Assembly (NCBI RefSeq): GCF_000150275.1
Contig: NW_002060943.1
Location: 3,678,008-3,742,007 of the forward strand
DNA: 64,000 nucleotides
DNA from: Trichoplax adhaerens
Lineage: Eukaryota; Placozoa; Uniplacotomia; Trichoplacea; Trichoplacidae
Reading direction: 5' to 3'
Made by a program: the position numbers and the translations under genes. The notes below the pieces were generated by a model. It did no database searches and was not told the origin of the DNA. It saw only the letters and a list, made by a program, of their open reading frames with translations. Within the stretch, counting starts at the first letter, position 1, and every line of letters begins with the position of its first letter. Shown piece by piece: positions 52,761-64,000 of the stretch.

Positions 52761-53523
52761 TGTCTAGTACAAGAACTGATGGGCATAATCGACAATGGCA
52801 GCTTGAGCAAGAAACGCATAAGCAAATGGGCATGCTTGCAATTGGTGCCGTAGGATTGGTTGGTGTCAAGTAGCAAGCGTCAGCTTCACGCTTGTGACTG
52901 GCACTGATGGTGTGAAAAGTGTGTCATGTTTGCAGTGAAGCGTTGCGTGTCAGCCTCTTCAGCTCAGTGCAGCACCGTTACGAGTGGCTACTGTAGTGTT
53001 CATGTTGCACTGCACTACTCTACTGATTGTATAGTGTTCAGTGTAGTCGAGTGGAATGGAGAGGCAAGCCCCAAAATACCTACCTCGTATAGTCCAATTG
53101 GCGTTGTCTTTCCTGCCTACTGTCTGTCCGTATAGTTGTACCACGTCCAGTAGAGGTAGGTGACCCAAAGTGTGGATGACCAACAACGCTGGTGAGGCGT
53201 GGATGGTGATATCGCAGGTGACAGTCGTTTGACGACGGATGGATGGCCAATTGGACGGCACTCATCCATAGCCATCATGGGACGGGATGGGACTGGATAG
53301 CAGCTCAGTGAAAGGCAGCCATGAGAGTAATGGAGACCGCTGCTGGCCACTGGAAATTCCCCCAATTGGCTTGCTAATGATCATCGTATTAATATTTTCT
53401 ACCTCTTGATTCCGTCCAAATTACTTGACTAATCAAAGCCTACTCTTGTCTGGCCATTCATACCCTTTAGCCATCCGTAGACAACATTGTAAAGTATTGC
53501 AAGAGAGAGAGAGAAGAAAAAAA

Positions 53524-56500
53524 ATGCCTTCTTCCAGTGTCGATAGAAAAAGAAAGAGACGCGGTTATTCTAGTCGCTCTCCGGATCACTATCATCACCA
53601 AGTCCGAGATGATCATGCTAGGAAAAGGAAGATAGCAAGGCATGATCTTGATCGTAGTCAATCTCCAACTTATCGTAGGCGCCAACGCCAACGTTGTCTT
53701 GATCGACATCATTGGCGTTATGATGGAGAGCGCAATCGAAGTAATCCTACAGGATCCACCTATGAACGTCGCCGCGGCCAGGACCATTCACGACACCGAC
53801 ATTCAAGGCCCTCTAAACATCGCTCTTACCATAGTCGACTTTCTTCAACTGCAAGCCATCACGTAAGTGTTATTGCTTATGTTTTCCTTCGTCTTGTTGA
53901 CCAATCCTATTGCAGTCCTTGATGGCATAATGTGAGATGAAATGGACCTTCCATTTTTCGACACTCTCTTAATTCTATGCTTGCGATCATCAAGAGTGTT
54001 GACAGTGAAAAAAAAAATATATTTGCCAGGCCGATACTGTAGTCGAGTTTTCCATCACTGTCATAGGATGACAATCGGTAGCTACTCAAAGGCCATGGAT
54101 AAATGACGACAACGAGCTCATTTTCTTAGTCTAATCCATTAAACTAATTTATAATATTGTATCGGAATTCTATACGCTTGGATGAAAGTGGATATGGTAA
54201 TCATCCATACTTGGAGCAAGCTGCAAGTGAATTTCTGAAGCTAGAGGCAAAATGGGTCGTCTGCAATACGTAGAATTCGATGAATCATCATGTGTATAAA
54301 GTAGAAACTATTGCAAAAGACAGTTTAATAGCAATAGAAGACCCTTTTCTTTGCTTGATCCTACAGTTTAGAACGGAATAGTCCGGTAAAGGTAAAATTG
54401 ACCGGCACCACTCCATTCGAAATAGATAGTATCAATAATTTCAAAGTATTGTCTACTAGGACAGTAAAACCCCTATAATTAAAAGTATTCATGGACAATT
54501 AGAATCGTTTTTTAATTATGCTACGCCTAGACAAGTTGCTACAAAATAGAATACTGTAGTATCCATTGAAAAAATGATGGATTTCTAGAACTTGGCAATG
54601 GAATCTTTCAATACTGTTGTAACATGACCGAGTACAATTTGAAATGGCCAACAACAAAAACTGATGGCCATCTCTTAAGGGGAACAACGGATTCAAACAG
54701 CAATCATGGCATTGAACATGTTCAAAATGAAATTACATCTATCTTAGACCATCATGGACAATGATGCACCCAACACTGTTGAAAATGGAACTATATGTGG
54801 ATCCATCGTAGTCGTGTAAAGTACTAATCTTTGACATAAGTGGACCGTTAATGATAATGTAGTCAAGAGACATTTGCCATAGAAATCCGTTGGATAAGAT
54901 AGGATCATCATGATTAAAGTCCACTCTAGGCTTGCAATGGCCATGAGCCTTTCTTAAGTTGATTTCAATATCCTTTTTTCCCTTGCAAACAGCAGAGAGG
55001 CGTCATCTTGTGTCAAAATGCTTTTGCAAGTATACGTAGGTGCGCCTACTACCCTACCAATCATTACTTTTTACTTTGATACTAAGTAGTATTCAAGCAG
55101 ACAGTGTAAAGAGGGACTTATTCGTTTATTGAGCATGAAAGAAGTAGCACATTAATATTCGGGCCATATTCTTAATTATTCTAGTCCATATTCTATTACA
55201 TGCCAAGACGATGATATAAGTGGATCAAGATGAAAAACTTGCTTCTTGCAAGCCGTTACAGCTAGCTTTGGAAAGAATTTCACTTTGTATCTCTGTCAAA
55301 GTTGGCGATATCTCTCTCTCTCTATAAATATATATTCTCAAGCACAAGTATATCTTCTACGTTTATAGCGATCCTATCGTGGCAATGACAGAATGAAATC
55401 AATTGTAGTACAGTAATGGAATGCTTAGAAAGAATCCATCAAATCAGTATCAGCTTTATTTCCTATGAATTCTTTAAGATAAACATCTACCTTAAGAGCT
55501 TATGATGGGCTATTTCAGCTAATTAGAATGAATTAATTATGAAAAAGATTAGAAATGATTAGCATGGTATCTAGTAGATTACTTTAAGAAATTCAATAAC
55601 TCAATGTAAATCATCTTATACGATTACCACCAAGATGTACTTTTGGATCAGATCTGATCCGTAACTTTAAAGGGCTCATCGTAGGATAACAAAATGGATA
55701 ATTATCATTTTTATACTATACGCGTACAGTAATGATCGCTAAAATAACTACGATATCTTGCTCTCCATTCCATGACCGTATTATTATTGTAGACTACAAA
55801 GTCAACTACTCCATGTTGTACTAGATCATTTTTGAAGTACTGTCTAATCGTTAATTAACTTTATTTTGATTACTTTCCCGTAGCAGTCAACAATTTGGGT
55901 ACAAATATTGAAAAAGTGGACATGGGATTAAAAATGATTTCCTTGTTTGTACACTCTATCGCCCTTGCACAATTTGGTTAGTTGTCCGTCATGACACCAC
56001 TTTAAAAATGATTGCCATTTTTCAGCCAATAAGTCTATTTTAGCATCTTATAGAGCAACATGGTATCAATTTTTATGTATGCGCATTTATGATTGCGTTT
56101 ACTAGATTATTTCAATCTAGACGGATAAGTCAACTCTCTCAATTTATTAGCACAATTCTTTCCCCAGGTATGATGGACATCCTGATTTTCACCATATTAA
56201 AATCAATCAATACTTGGCTTGAGTAGAGTTTGGGAAAATTTAAAGTCTTCAATAAAATAATTCCAGATTGCTATGAGTGGATACCTAGAACTATCATCTC
56301 AATTACAGCCAAACCAATGATAAAAATTTCGCATTTAGTTCTACATGCTATTGTTAACATCTTCTAGTAGGTTGAATGAGACATATATTAGGAATGACTG
56401 CAATCCACTTCTGTAGGGCAAATTTCGAGAATAACATGTAAAAAAGTATTAGCATTCTCGTATCATTAACTGACCATCTATTTGAAGATATTTTAGATGT

Positions 56501-59500
56501 AGCAGTCAATCCGCTTAACTTATTTTATTAAATAATTGCAACAACAGCATGATTGAAATGCATACTTTGCGATAGAATGTTAAAGTGCATGTATATAGAT
56601 GCTACGGTCAATCCCGGGGATCGGCCATATACAAACTAGGATTAGATACCGAAAGGTGTCTATACCCAGTGGATTTAATTTTTTGAGGGCAATTAAAAAT
56701 TAAATGAAATAACGGCGTTTCTTAATATCACTACGAAATTGAAGATTTGAGAAATATAATTGAAATTTTATCGTACCGTAGCTTAAGCAATAACCGGTGG
56801 TGAAATTTTAATATCATATTGATATTAATTAACCTTTAAAGTGACAATTTTAATTCATCAGCAATATCAATTAATGCATGACTTTATTAATGGATTGAAA
56901 TGCTTTGGTTCATACAGTAATTAGTAATTGTAAAAATTGTCATCGATCATCCTCAGTTTTGATAACAGTCTTACAATTATGTTCTATCTTGTCATTATAA
57001 AGCTACTGGTAGGTCTGTTCACTGAGTAAACTTTAAAATGAAAAATGGACTCCAGTAGACTCTTATTCCCTACGGCATTATTATTGTTGCTAATATATGC
57101 GTATATTGTTATAATTTAGAAAATAAAACCTGTTCGCTTGAAGTGTTGATCAACTAAATATGTTTGCTATGTTATCCCATTGCGGTGTTTCTATTCCTGA
57201 AGTACAACTCTTTTATCTGTCTGTGTATGCATTCTAAAAATCATCATATCCATGAATATCAGAGGAGAGAAAATGGTGGACAAGTCAAAATTAACGATGA
57301 CGAGGAAGGACACCTCGTATACCAAAAAGGAGATTGGCTGAAATCAAGATGTACTTTTTGATATCTATGCTGCAATAATATTTCCTAGCCTATCCAATAA
57401 TCCGTTACTTGTAGAAAGGAATAAATCCAATGTTTCGTCACTATCTAGTCGCCGTTGGCAGTAACACTTCGCGTATTAAACGCAGTTATAACTTTAACCA
57501 TTGTTTTCGATTTCAATGTAGTAACAAATTTTCATTTGCTACAATGATCGCTTATTTATGGCATACCTGCTATACGATAAGAAATGTTATTGATTTAATT
57601 TTTATTCAAAATTTTAGATCAAATATTAGATACCTTAGGAACTGGTACATTTGGTAAAGTTGCGTTATGTTACGACAAGTATGCTATTGGATGATGTATA
57701 CCGAATTAATTTTAATTGTATTCTATATACATAAGTTCTATAAGAGAAAAACCATTATTCTATGAATGTCGTAACCTATGTTAATTTCACATTAATATTA
57801 ATTAATCGATGATGGATTTATCTCTTATATGATTGGAGTAGACAGTGTGATGATAAAATTGCGTTAAAGATTATTCGAAATGTGCAAAAGTATAGGTGAG
57901 TAGTTACAACACCGCATGCACGTAATAGCTAATATATCTTAAAAGTCTATTCTTTAATATTGGAAAGAATGAATAACATTGGCTAATCATTAATACTAGT
58001 CTGACATACATCCATAAATACTTGTAGACGCATATGCTGCTGCTGTACTTTCTCTATGTAAAAGGCAAACATGGAGTTAAAAAATTTGTAGATATATCAG
58101 GGAGAATTGATTATAGAAATAAGCTATTTTGGATTAATTGTATTCTTTTGTTGTAGAGAGGCTGCAGAATTGGAAATACGCGTATTAAAAAAAATTTGCA
58201 AATGGGATCCCAAAGCAGAAATGTGAGTTTTTGCAATCAAACTTTCTTCGTATTTTATAACATTAGAAATTATCTGTCAATTCAACAATACTACTAGTAA
58301 TGAATGGCGCTAAAATTGTTTAATCTTATAGACCTTGTGTCAGAATGTTGGATTGGTTCGACTATTATGGTCATACTTGTATTTCATTTAATGTGTTAGG
58401 CAGTAGCTCGTTTGATTTTATGGTAAGATAATATTGGAATATTTCTTGAAAACTAGTACTATAGTAGGTTATAATCATTGTATGTTAAATAAATTGTAAA
58501 ATTATTATATTTGTGGTGGCATACTTTCAAATAAATACTTTATAGATCTTCTGTAGTCTAGGGCGTATCATAAATTACGTAGCCTAACTGAAATTGTTAA
58601 CAAACTCGCTGAACACTGATTAATGACTTGACATTTTAACATTATGTTATTAATTATGTAACTGAAATCTACTGTTTAATTTTATTTATTGCTATTTCGT
58701 ACAGCTTGATGCCTTAAATAATTGTTAAAAAGATTGATATTACTGTATTTCTCTATCGTATTGCATAATTTTAATAACTTACTGAAACCTGCAAAGACTA
58801 CCTTAACTGGCTATCATTTTTCTGTCTTTTTTAACGCCTTTAGAAAGATAATAAGTATTCTCCATACCCTATGCATCATATACAGAATATGGGATATCAA
58901 TTATTGTGTGCAATTGCATGTATGTATCAGTATCTTTGCTTATGTTGAGTGTAAAAGCCAGATACAAAATTTTGATACCGTGTACTGAATTGTATTTTCT
59001 TATTTCAGTTCTGCACGACAACAATCTTACTCACACTGACTTAAAGCCAGAAAATATATTATTTACAAATTCAAGTTATCATTCCGAATACAATGAAGAA
59101 CTGGTATGTATTACGTTATTAATAGTTAATACGATTCTCCTTGTGTACCTTCCGCAATTTTCTCTTTTCAATTGTATAATTTTATGCCATCCATTATGCT
59201 ATTATTTTCAGGAAAAGAAACAAAGAGTTTTGCGGAGTAGTAATATTTGTGTCATTGATTTTGGTTCGGCGGTTTTCAAAAGTGAATACCACAGCAGAAT
59301 TGTCTCAACCAGACATTATCGTGCACCGGAGGTTATTTTAGGTATTACATCTTCAGCATAATTGTTGTTAACATTGACATGCAACTACTATAAAAAAGCA
59401 AATGTAGTAATTACTTGCGTCGAAAATTTTAAAATAAGAATTAGGTTGGAGCTACCCATGTGACATTTGGAGTGTCGGTTGCATTCTGTATGAATATTAT

Positions 59501-60160
59501 ACTGGCAATGCTTTATTTCAAGTAAGTTATTGTATCTCCCTACTGTTGCTCTAAAGTGGTTAGAAATTATTTGAGGCTATATGCAATAAGCTACGGGATA
59601 TAATGGCTACTTTAATTGTTGTAGACACATGACAATCGTGAGCATTTGGCCATGATGGAAATTATTTTGGGTGATATTCCCATTGAAATGCAGCTAAAGG
59701 GAAAGTAAGTAATGAATTGATTGCGTTGACTGAAACAGAATAAGACTATTCACTTGCCGCATTTCTGAAACGCTTAATAACATCAAGACTTCTTTTGGAA
59801 ATCCTTATAGAAAATCCCACTACTTTAATAAGAAGGGAAAAGTAGTATGGGATAGCACTGGAGAAGGAGCCAAATATGTATATCGAGAATGTAAACCTTT
59901 AGATGTAAGTTGATAAAGTAATGTTAAGCCCTTTCATGTAAAAAATGACTAATGTAACTGATACTCTCACGCAGGAATATGCTAGAAGCGACGATATAGC
60001 AACTAAGAAATTATTTAACCTTCTATCTAAAATGTTGTGTTACGACCCAAATATGCGAACAACTGCTCCTGAAGCATTACAAGATAGTTTTTTCAAACTA
60101 AAATTAGATAATGTAAATAAAACGAACTCACGTACGCGTAGTAGGACTGATAGTTTGTGA
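53524..60160 (+). CDS. CLK: CLK/LAMMER dual-specificity kinase, complete, 13 exons
   Basis: CLK kinases phosphorylate SR splicing factors in the nucleus. Exons: 53524-53862, 57263-57350, 57618-57678, 57842-57895, 58157-58222, 58332-58422, 58844-58919, 59009-59103, 59212-59341, 59445-59521, 59625-59704, 59811-59904, 59975-60160. They total 1437 nt, 478 aa, all phases matching. Exon 1 is an Arg/Ser/His-rich domain ([14 protein letters not shown]). The kinase domain starts at [19 protein letters not shown]. It has a glycine loop GTGTFG (150-155), the ATP-site lysine in IALK172, the catalytic loop HTDLKPEN (267-274), DFG (306-308) and [12 protein letters not shown]. The LAMMER signature reads [11 protein letters not shown] (365-375), with Ile in place of the usual Arg. 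The 3.4 kb intron 1 dwarfs the others and could hide another RS exon, although phase does not require one. Vertebrates have four CLKs; this cannot be assigned to one. Confidence 0.95.
56633..56662 (+). other. Small-subunit-rRNA-like word and GAAA-capped hairpin in CLK intron 1
   Basis: AAACTAGGATTAGATACC (56633-56650) resembles the conserved word around AGGATTAGATACC in bacterial and mitochondrial small-subunit rRNA. From 56643 the strand can also fold as TAGATACC-GAAA-GGTGTCTA: 8 pairs including one G-T, capped by a GNRA-type loop. It may be a mitochondrial insertion fragment or chance. Flanks show no clear further rRNA match that I can recall. Confidence 0.25.
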
Positions 60161-60163
60161 TAA

Positions 60164-60200
<37 letters not shown>

Positions 60201-60801
60201 CATATCAGACCTGCACAACATTGTTATTTAAATCAGGATTTACTATCGGTTATTTTAACATGAAAATATCGTTTGGCTGGCTGTTGGTAAATATTTACAT
60301 GTTATTATACAGACACACTAACGAGCTGACTTAGATTTTACTAATGATACAGTACCAACTTGGTATGGAATTGACTCGTTACTAGAAGTTATAAATTTAA
60401 ACATTTCAAATTTTAGCCAATAAATACTATTAACCGACAATTTTAATGTTAGAAAAGTGACGCAGTTATGCTGATATTTTAATATATCACTGTTGAATTA
60501 CATGACTATACAACTCTACAAAGTTATCTTAGATTACAAGATAAATAATCATGTACAGATGGACAACTGTAATAGATATATATAAATACAAATCCTAGAA
60601 GAACAGGGCCTGTATAACACTAGCAACCTCACGTTGATATTGTATATTATGAGCATTACTATTTTCACTGTAGTTCGCAACATTTAGTTCTATGTGAAGT
60701 AAGTTATGAAATTGATACTAGCAAAGAACGGAATTGTTATGATATTCTTAGGATAACCAATTATAATATAGCTTTAAGCTCGGTTAAAAATTGTTTGTAT
60801 T
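60161..60801. other. Tail-to-tail spacer between CLK and SULF
   Basis: It begins with a (TA)n microsatellite (about 60168-60197) directly after the CLK stop codon. The rest is AT-rich unique sequence containing the 3' UTRs of both genes. Confidence 0.6.
60168..60197. repeat. (TA)n microsatellite
   Basis: About fifteen TA units immediately 3' of the CLK TGA stop, presumably in its 3' UTR. Confidence 0.93.
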
Positions 60802-63800
60802 TTATGTATGTTTATGATTATATAAGCTAATCCATAGATATTTTGACTTCGACGGTAACTGTTTGTATTTAGTGCACTGTCTCGCTCCTTTGCAAATTTT
60901 CATCTCCTCCAAGGTATTATGTAAATCAGCCAACTTCCATCTTGGTTGACTAGCAGCTGTGTTTTTTAACTATAATGTTACAGATATAATTGTTAATATG
61001 TTTTTAAGTGTCATAACTTGATATCACTAATAAAATTTTAGTAATGCCTATCGCATAATCTACAAAGGTAATTTTTGTTTACGATAAGAATCAGATTGTC
61101 TGCGTAATTTGCCTACGTAATCCGAATTCTAATGATATTATTAATCATGCTGTATGACTGATAACTCTTACAAGCATCAACATCTACAATAACATACGGT
61201 TTACAGCATGTTATGTGAGTTAAAGAACGATAGTAGAAAGAATTTAGCGTAATATCAGATTTAGCTATGCTCATCAACGGTATTTCCCGAACGTATTTAC
61301 TGTATACTTTATGCAAATATCTCCATAGCATTAAAAGAGTAAACTATTAATCAAACTTTACAGAATCCGCCACGGCTTACAAACGCTAAATCTTAAACTG
61401 TTATTTATAGCTACAAATTAGGTAGTAAATATGATTTACCTGATACGGGTCCTTGGTTAGATCAAAATATTCGACGAATTTGGTTACGAACTCGCAATAG
61501 AGAAAATTATGAGTATTATTTATGGTTCTAACACACCAGTATGTATTATTGTTGACGTTGCCGCAAGCGCAAAATGGATTGCCTAGTAAAATTACGGTAT
61601 TCAGTCAATAGATATTTCTAACATTAAGCGACGAATTTTAATTACTATATTGCAATACATTATTTATTAAAATTTGAATATCGCTAATTGTCCTCCTATT
61701 AAAATTATGCAGTCAATAGTTAAACGATAGTGCAAAACTAGAGCTTGTCTTTTACCATCTGATATCTATTTTTCTAATATTAAACGACGAATTTTAATAC
61801 TCTACTCGCTATAGATTATTAAAACTTGAACATCACTAAATCATTCTATGGAGCAGAACCTGTATAATATGGAGGTGTCTTCCAATGATCTTTTGTTTGG
61901 TAGAAACAAGTTAATGGTGGGCGAGAACAAGATGATTTACCAGAGTAGCCGTCAGATCTATTAGTCATTAGAGCACTATCGCCATCTTCATTAGGTCCAC
62001 TGGCAGAAATATCCTTAGTAACTGCATCAGTGGCTAATTTATTCGCGTGATCTATCTCGTGCTCACATAAGCATCCATTAATAGTTGGTTTTAGGTAATT
62101 TAATGAATTTTTATTTATGGATAACATCAATCGCAAGCGTCGATGGATATCGTTTAGTCTTTTAACTGCTTTATTATAATCTGCTAGCATGTTTAAGAAG
62201 CTAAGCCTCCAACTCGTTGAGTCTTGTGATCGACGCGAAGGCGATGTTATTTGACGCCGATATCTTTCGGCTATACTTCTCTCTTTCCTGACTGATTCTT
62301 GCTGATCTTGAAGCCTTTTAGTGAAATCACTAAATTATAGCAGAGAGAATAAGATTATTCTAGAATCAATACATTGTGAGCATGCAATCTTTATTATTGT
62401 CTTTATTTATGATCCACCAATTTATATTCGATATTTTATCCTCTAACGTTTGTTTATATCAACCTAGTCTCCAAGAAAAGTAGTAATCTATGACCACAAA
62501 ATTTCTATCCACATCGCTAATTAGATCAACTAATACATTCCTTTATCGCCTTTGATATATTAATATGTGATGACTGTTTTAATATACGGATATTTACTTT
62601 ATTCGCTTACTAACTTGTTAATGATGGCATCAAGAAATTGCTTGTCACATATGCAAATAGGATCTTTATTAGTCTTTTTACCATTAGAACATTTCTTTAC
62701 TTTCATACACTGATTGTCTCGGACACAAACAAATTTCTGTTTACCTCTACATGAAGATTTATAGAGTGAAGATTTGCAAAATTCTGCAGCTTTTACATCA
62801 CATTCTTCAACGGCATAAGTCTTCTCACGAGCTTTCCTAGCGACAAAATTTGTTCTTTTAGAAAGCAATATGCTACAAAGTAATAAACTCCCGATAGAAG
62901 TAGATTAAGAACCAAAATGAACAAATTTACGTAACAAAATTTTAGCATGTATCAGTTGATAATTTTACCCTCGTTCTATCAGAATTGTGTCCCTCCATGT
63001 TGTAATGGGAAACTTTCCAGACCACTTCCATCTAATGCAAAGTATAAAGTTAGCAATTGTAACACCAATATTACATAGCTTCCATTCTTCAATGATTGGA
63101 AATTAGAACTACAGAATTGATGGTTTGCATAGGTTCTGTTTATTTAAGATATCGCAATTAATAGAGACTATTCGAAGTGATCAGCATGGTAGCAAAGGAA
63201 TTATGTGCCATTTTTGTTAATCTTATTAGATTAAATCAGCGATCAATGTATTGAAATATTATTTATTGATATCATTCTATTCCAATTTGCAGTTAGCATT
63301 AAAATAGATGAGATGAAACATTTACATTATTCATTTTAAAATAAATTTACGTTAGTTTCGATTAATAATAATATTGGAGGACACTAAAATACCTGGAAAT
63401 TCTAAATAACTGCATAATAGATACTCCATCCATTTGAGATGGAATCGGTACTCCAGCAATATCTAGAAATGTTGGTGCTAAATCGATATTGGAAACAATT
63501 TCTCCCACCCTAAGATGTTAATATTATAAATTTTATTAGGTGCAATATATTATATTTTCAATTTTAGGGCTTTCTGTTGTAGATAATAAGGTAAAAATAT
63601 TCTAAATATATTTTTAATATTGACTACTATTGGGAGAGAAATGATCAATCTTTTGATGTTTGATTATTCTAATGTTAGTAATCAAGCTTAAAAATTCTTA
63701 TAGAAACGATAACATCAAGAACTAACTCATTACAATACTATTAACTTACTTAACATTTTTTGGAATCATAGGGCCACGAACAAGGAAAGGAACTCTAATA

Positions 63801-64000
63801 TCCGTCTCATAGGGCATGGATTTTCCTTTGACTATAGAGAAATGTCCAAGATGATAGCCATGATCCGAAGTGAAGAATAGGTAAGTTTTCTCTTTCAGGT
63901 CAAGCTTACGTATTGAGCGATATAATTTTTCCACAGCATCATCAACAGAAAGAAGCGTTTGCAGTCTTTTACGATATAGAAGATCTGAAGTAAGGCAAGC
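60802..64000 (-). CDS. SULF1: Extracellular heparan-sulfate 6-O-endosulfatase (SULF), 3' portion
   Basis: SULF enzymes remove 6-O-sulfates from heparan sulfate at the cell surface and so tune Wnt, FGF and other signals. Exons seen, in coding order: 64000-63750 (open at the window edge), 63509-63393, 63031-62969, 62872-62615 (or 62611), 62329-61860, 61582-61440, 60969-60802. The sulfatase part has [38 protein letters not shown] and [10 protein letters not shown], then [18 protein letters not shown] and [11 protein letters not shown] Cys/Lys-rich region and a basic coiled segment ([20 protein letters not shown]) form a shortened hydrophilic domain. The SULF-specific C-terminus follows: [46 protein letters not shown] and a final [20 protein letters not shown], ending at TAA 60804-60802. 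The active-site formylglycine cysteine lies beyond the right edge. SULF1 versus SULF2 is not distinguishable. One junction (62615 to 62329) is uncertain. Confidence 0.92.

Larger units (their letters stand above)
47725..53523. other. Repeat-rich intergenic region between kinesin-9 and CLK
   Basis: Almost 6 kb, dominated by tandem and inverted repeats: about 245 bp and 75 bp motifs (47865-48575), a mixed-orientation 80-130 bp array (49650-50600) and a 78-82 bp array (50925-52760). A less AT-rich stretch follows (52850-53420) and probably holds the CLK promoter and 5' UTR. One unrecognised possible exon lies at 49092-49360. Confidence 0.7.

Noticed and set aside
52926-53365. Overlapping 60-100 codon frames on both strands in the less AT-rich stretch
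   Set aside because: Their length is explained by fewer stop codons at higher GC. No homology is seen, and the stretch is better read as the CLK promoter/5' UTR.
61402-61530. Plus-strand frame reading like a terminal exon ([16 protein letters not shown] and onward)
   Set aside because: The opposite strand encodes the SULF C-terminal exon ([15 protein letters not shown] to TKDPYQ) with correct splice sites and phase, so the plus frame is its shadow.

Overview
The window is about 64 kb of AT-rich eukaryotic DNA with intron-dense metazoan genes. Canonical GT/AG junctions could be placed by hand, and reading phase stays consistent across nearly all of them. A Wnt co-receptor (LRP5/6), an extracellular endosulfatase (SULF), a TSP1/F5-8C secreted protein and a LAMMER kinase, together with short introns and small intergenic distances, point to an early-branching animal. 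A placozoan (Trichoplax-like) is my best guess. That is inference from gene content and style, not a database match.

Layout, left to right: (-) first coding exon of an ethanolamine kinase, running off the left edge; (+) complete gamma-tubulin, 17 exons; (-) secreted protein with signal peptide, two TSP1 repeats, a cysteine-rich module and an F5/8C domain; a 140-165 bp tandem array; (+) single-exon GT10 fucosyltransferase; a gene-poor 6.4 kb stretch with a 299-base assembly gap; (+) complete LRP5/6, 16 exons, about 1640 aa; (-) an unrecognised 6-exon gene, probably ciliary; (+) complete kinesin-9 (KIF6-like), 14 exons, about 1146 aa; a 5 kb block of tandem and inverted repeats; (+) complete CLK/LAMMER kinase, 13 exons, about 478 aa; (-) SULF-type endosulfatase running off the right edge.

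Themes: gamma-tubulin, the kinesin-9 and the unrecognised minus-strand gene are all microtubule or cilium related by family or by promoter. The last two are divergently transcribed from a 0.9 kb interval holding a cluster of RFX X-box-like half-sites. LRP5/6 and SULF both belong to Wnt/heparan-sulfate signalling but lie about 28 kb apart with unrelated genes between them. Much of the non-genic DNA is local tandem duplication (periods about 75-85, 130, 140, 245 and 575 bp), and some of it sits inside introns and copies splice-site-like sequence.

Most notable for follow-up: the X-box cluster and the gene beside it; a 41-residue basic/Ser-rich loop-12 insertion in the kinesin motor; an LRP5/6 with two rather than three LDLa repeats and one clean PPPTP motif; a LAMMER kinase whose signature arginine is isoleucine; and a 78-bp array that stays open in frame on both strands.
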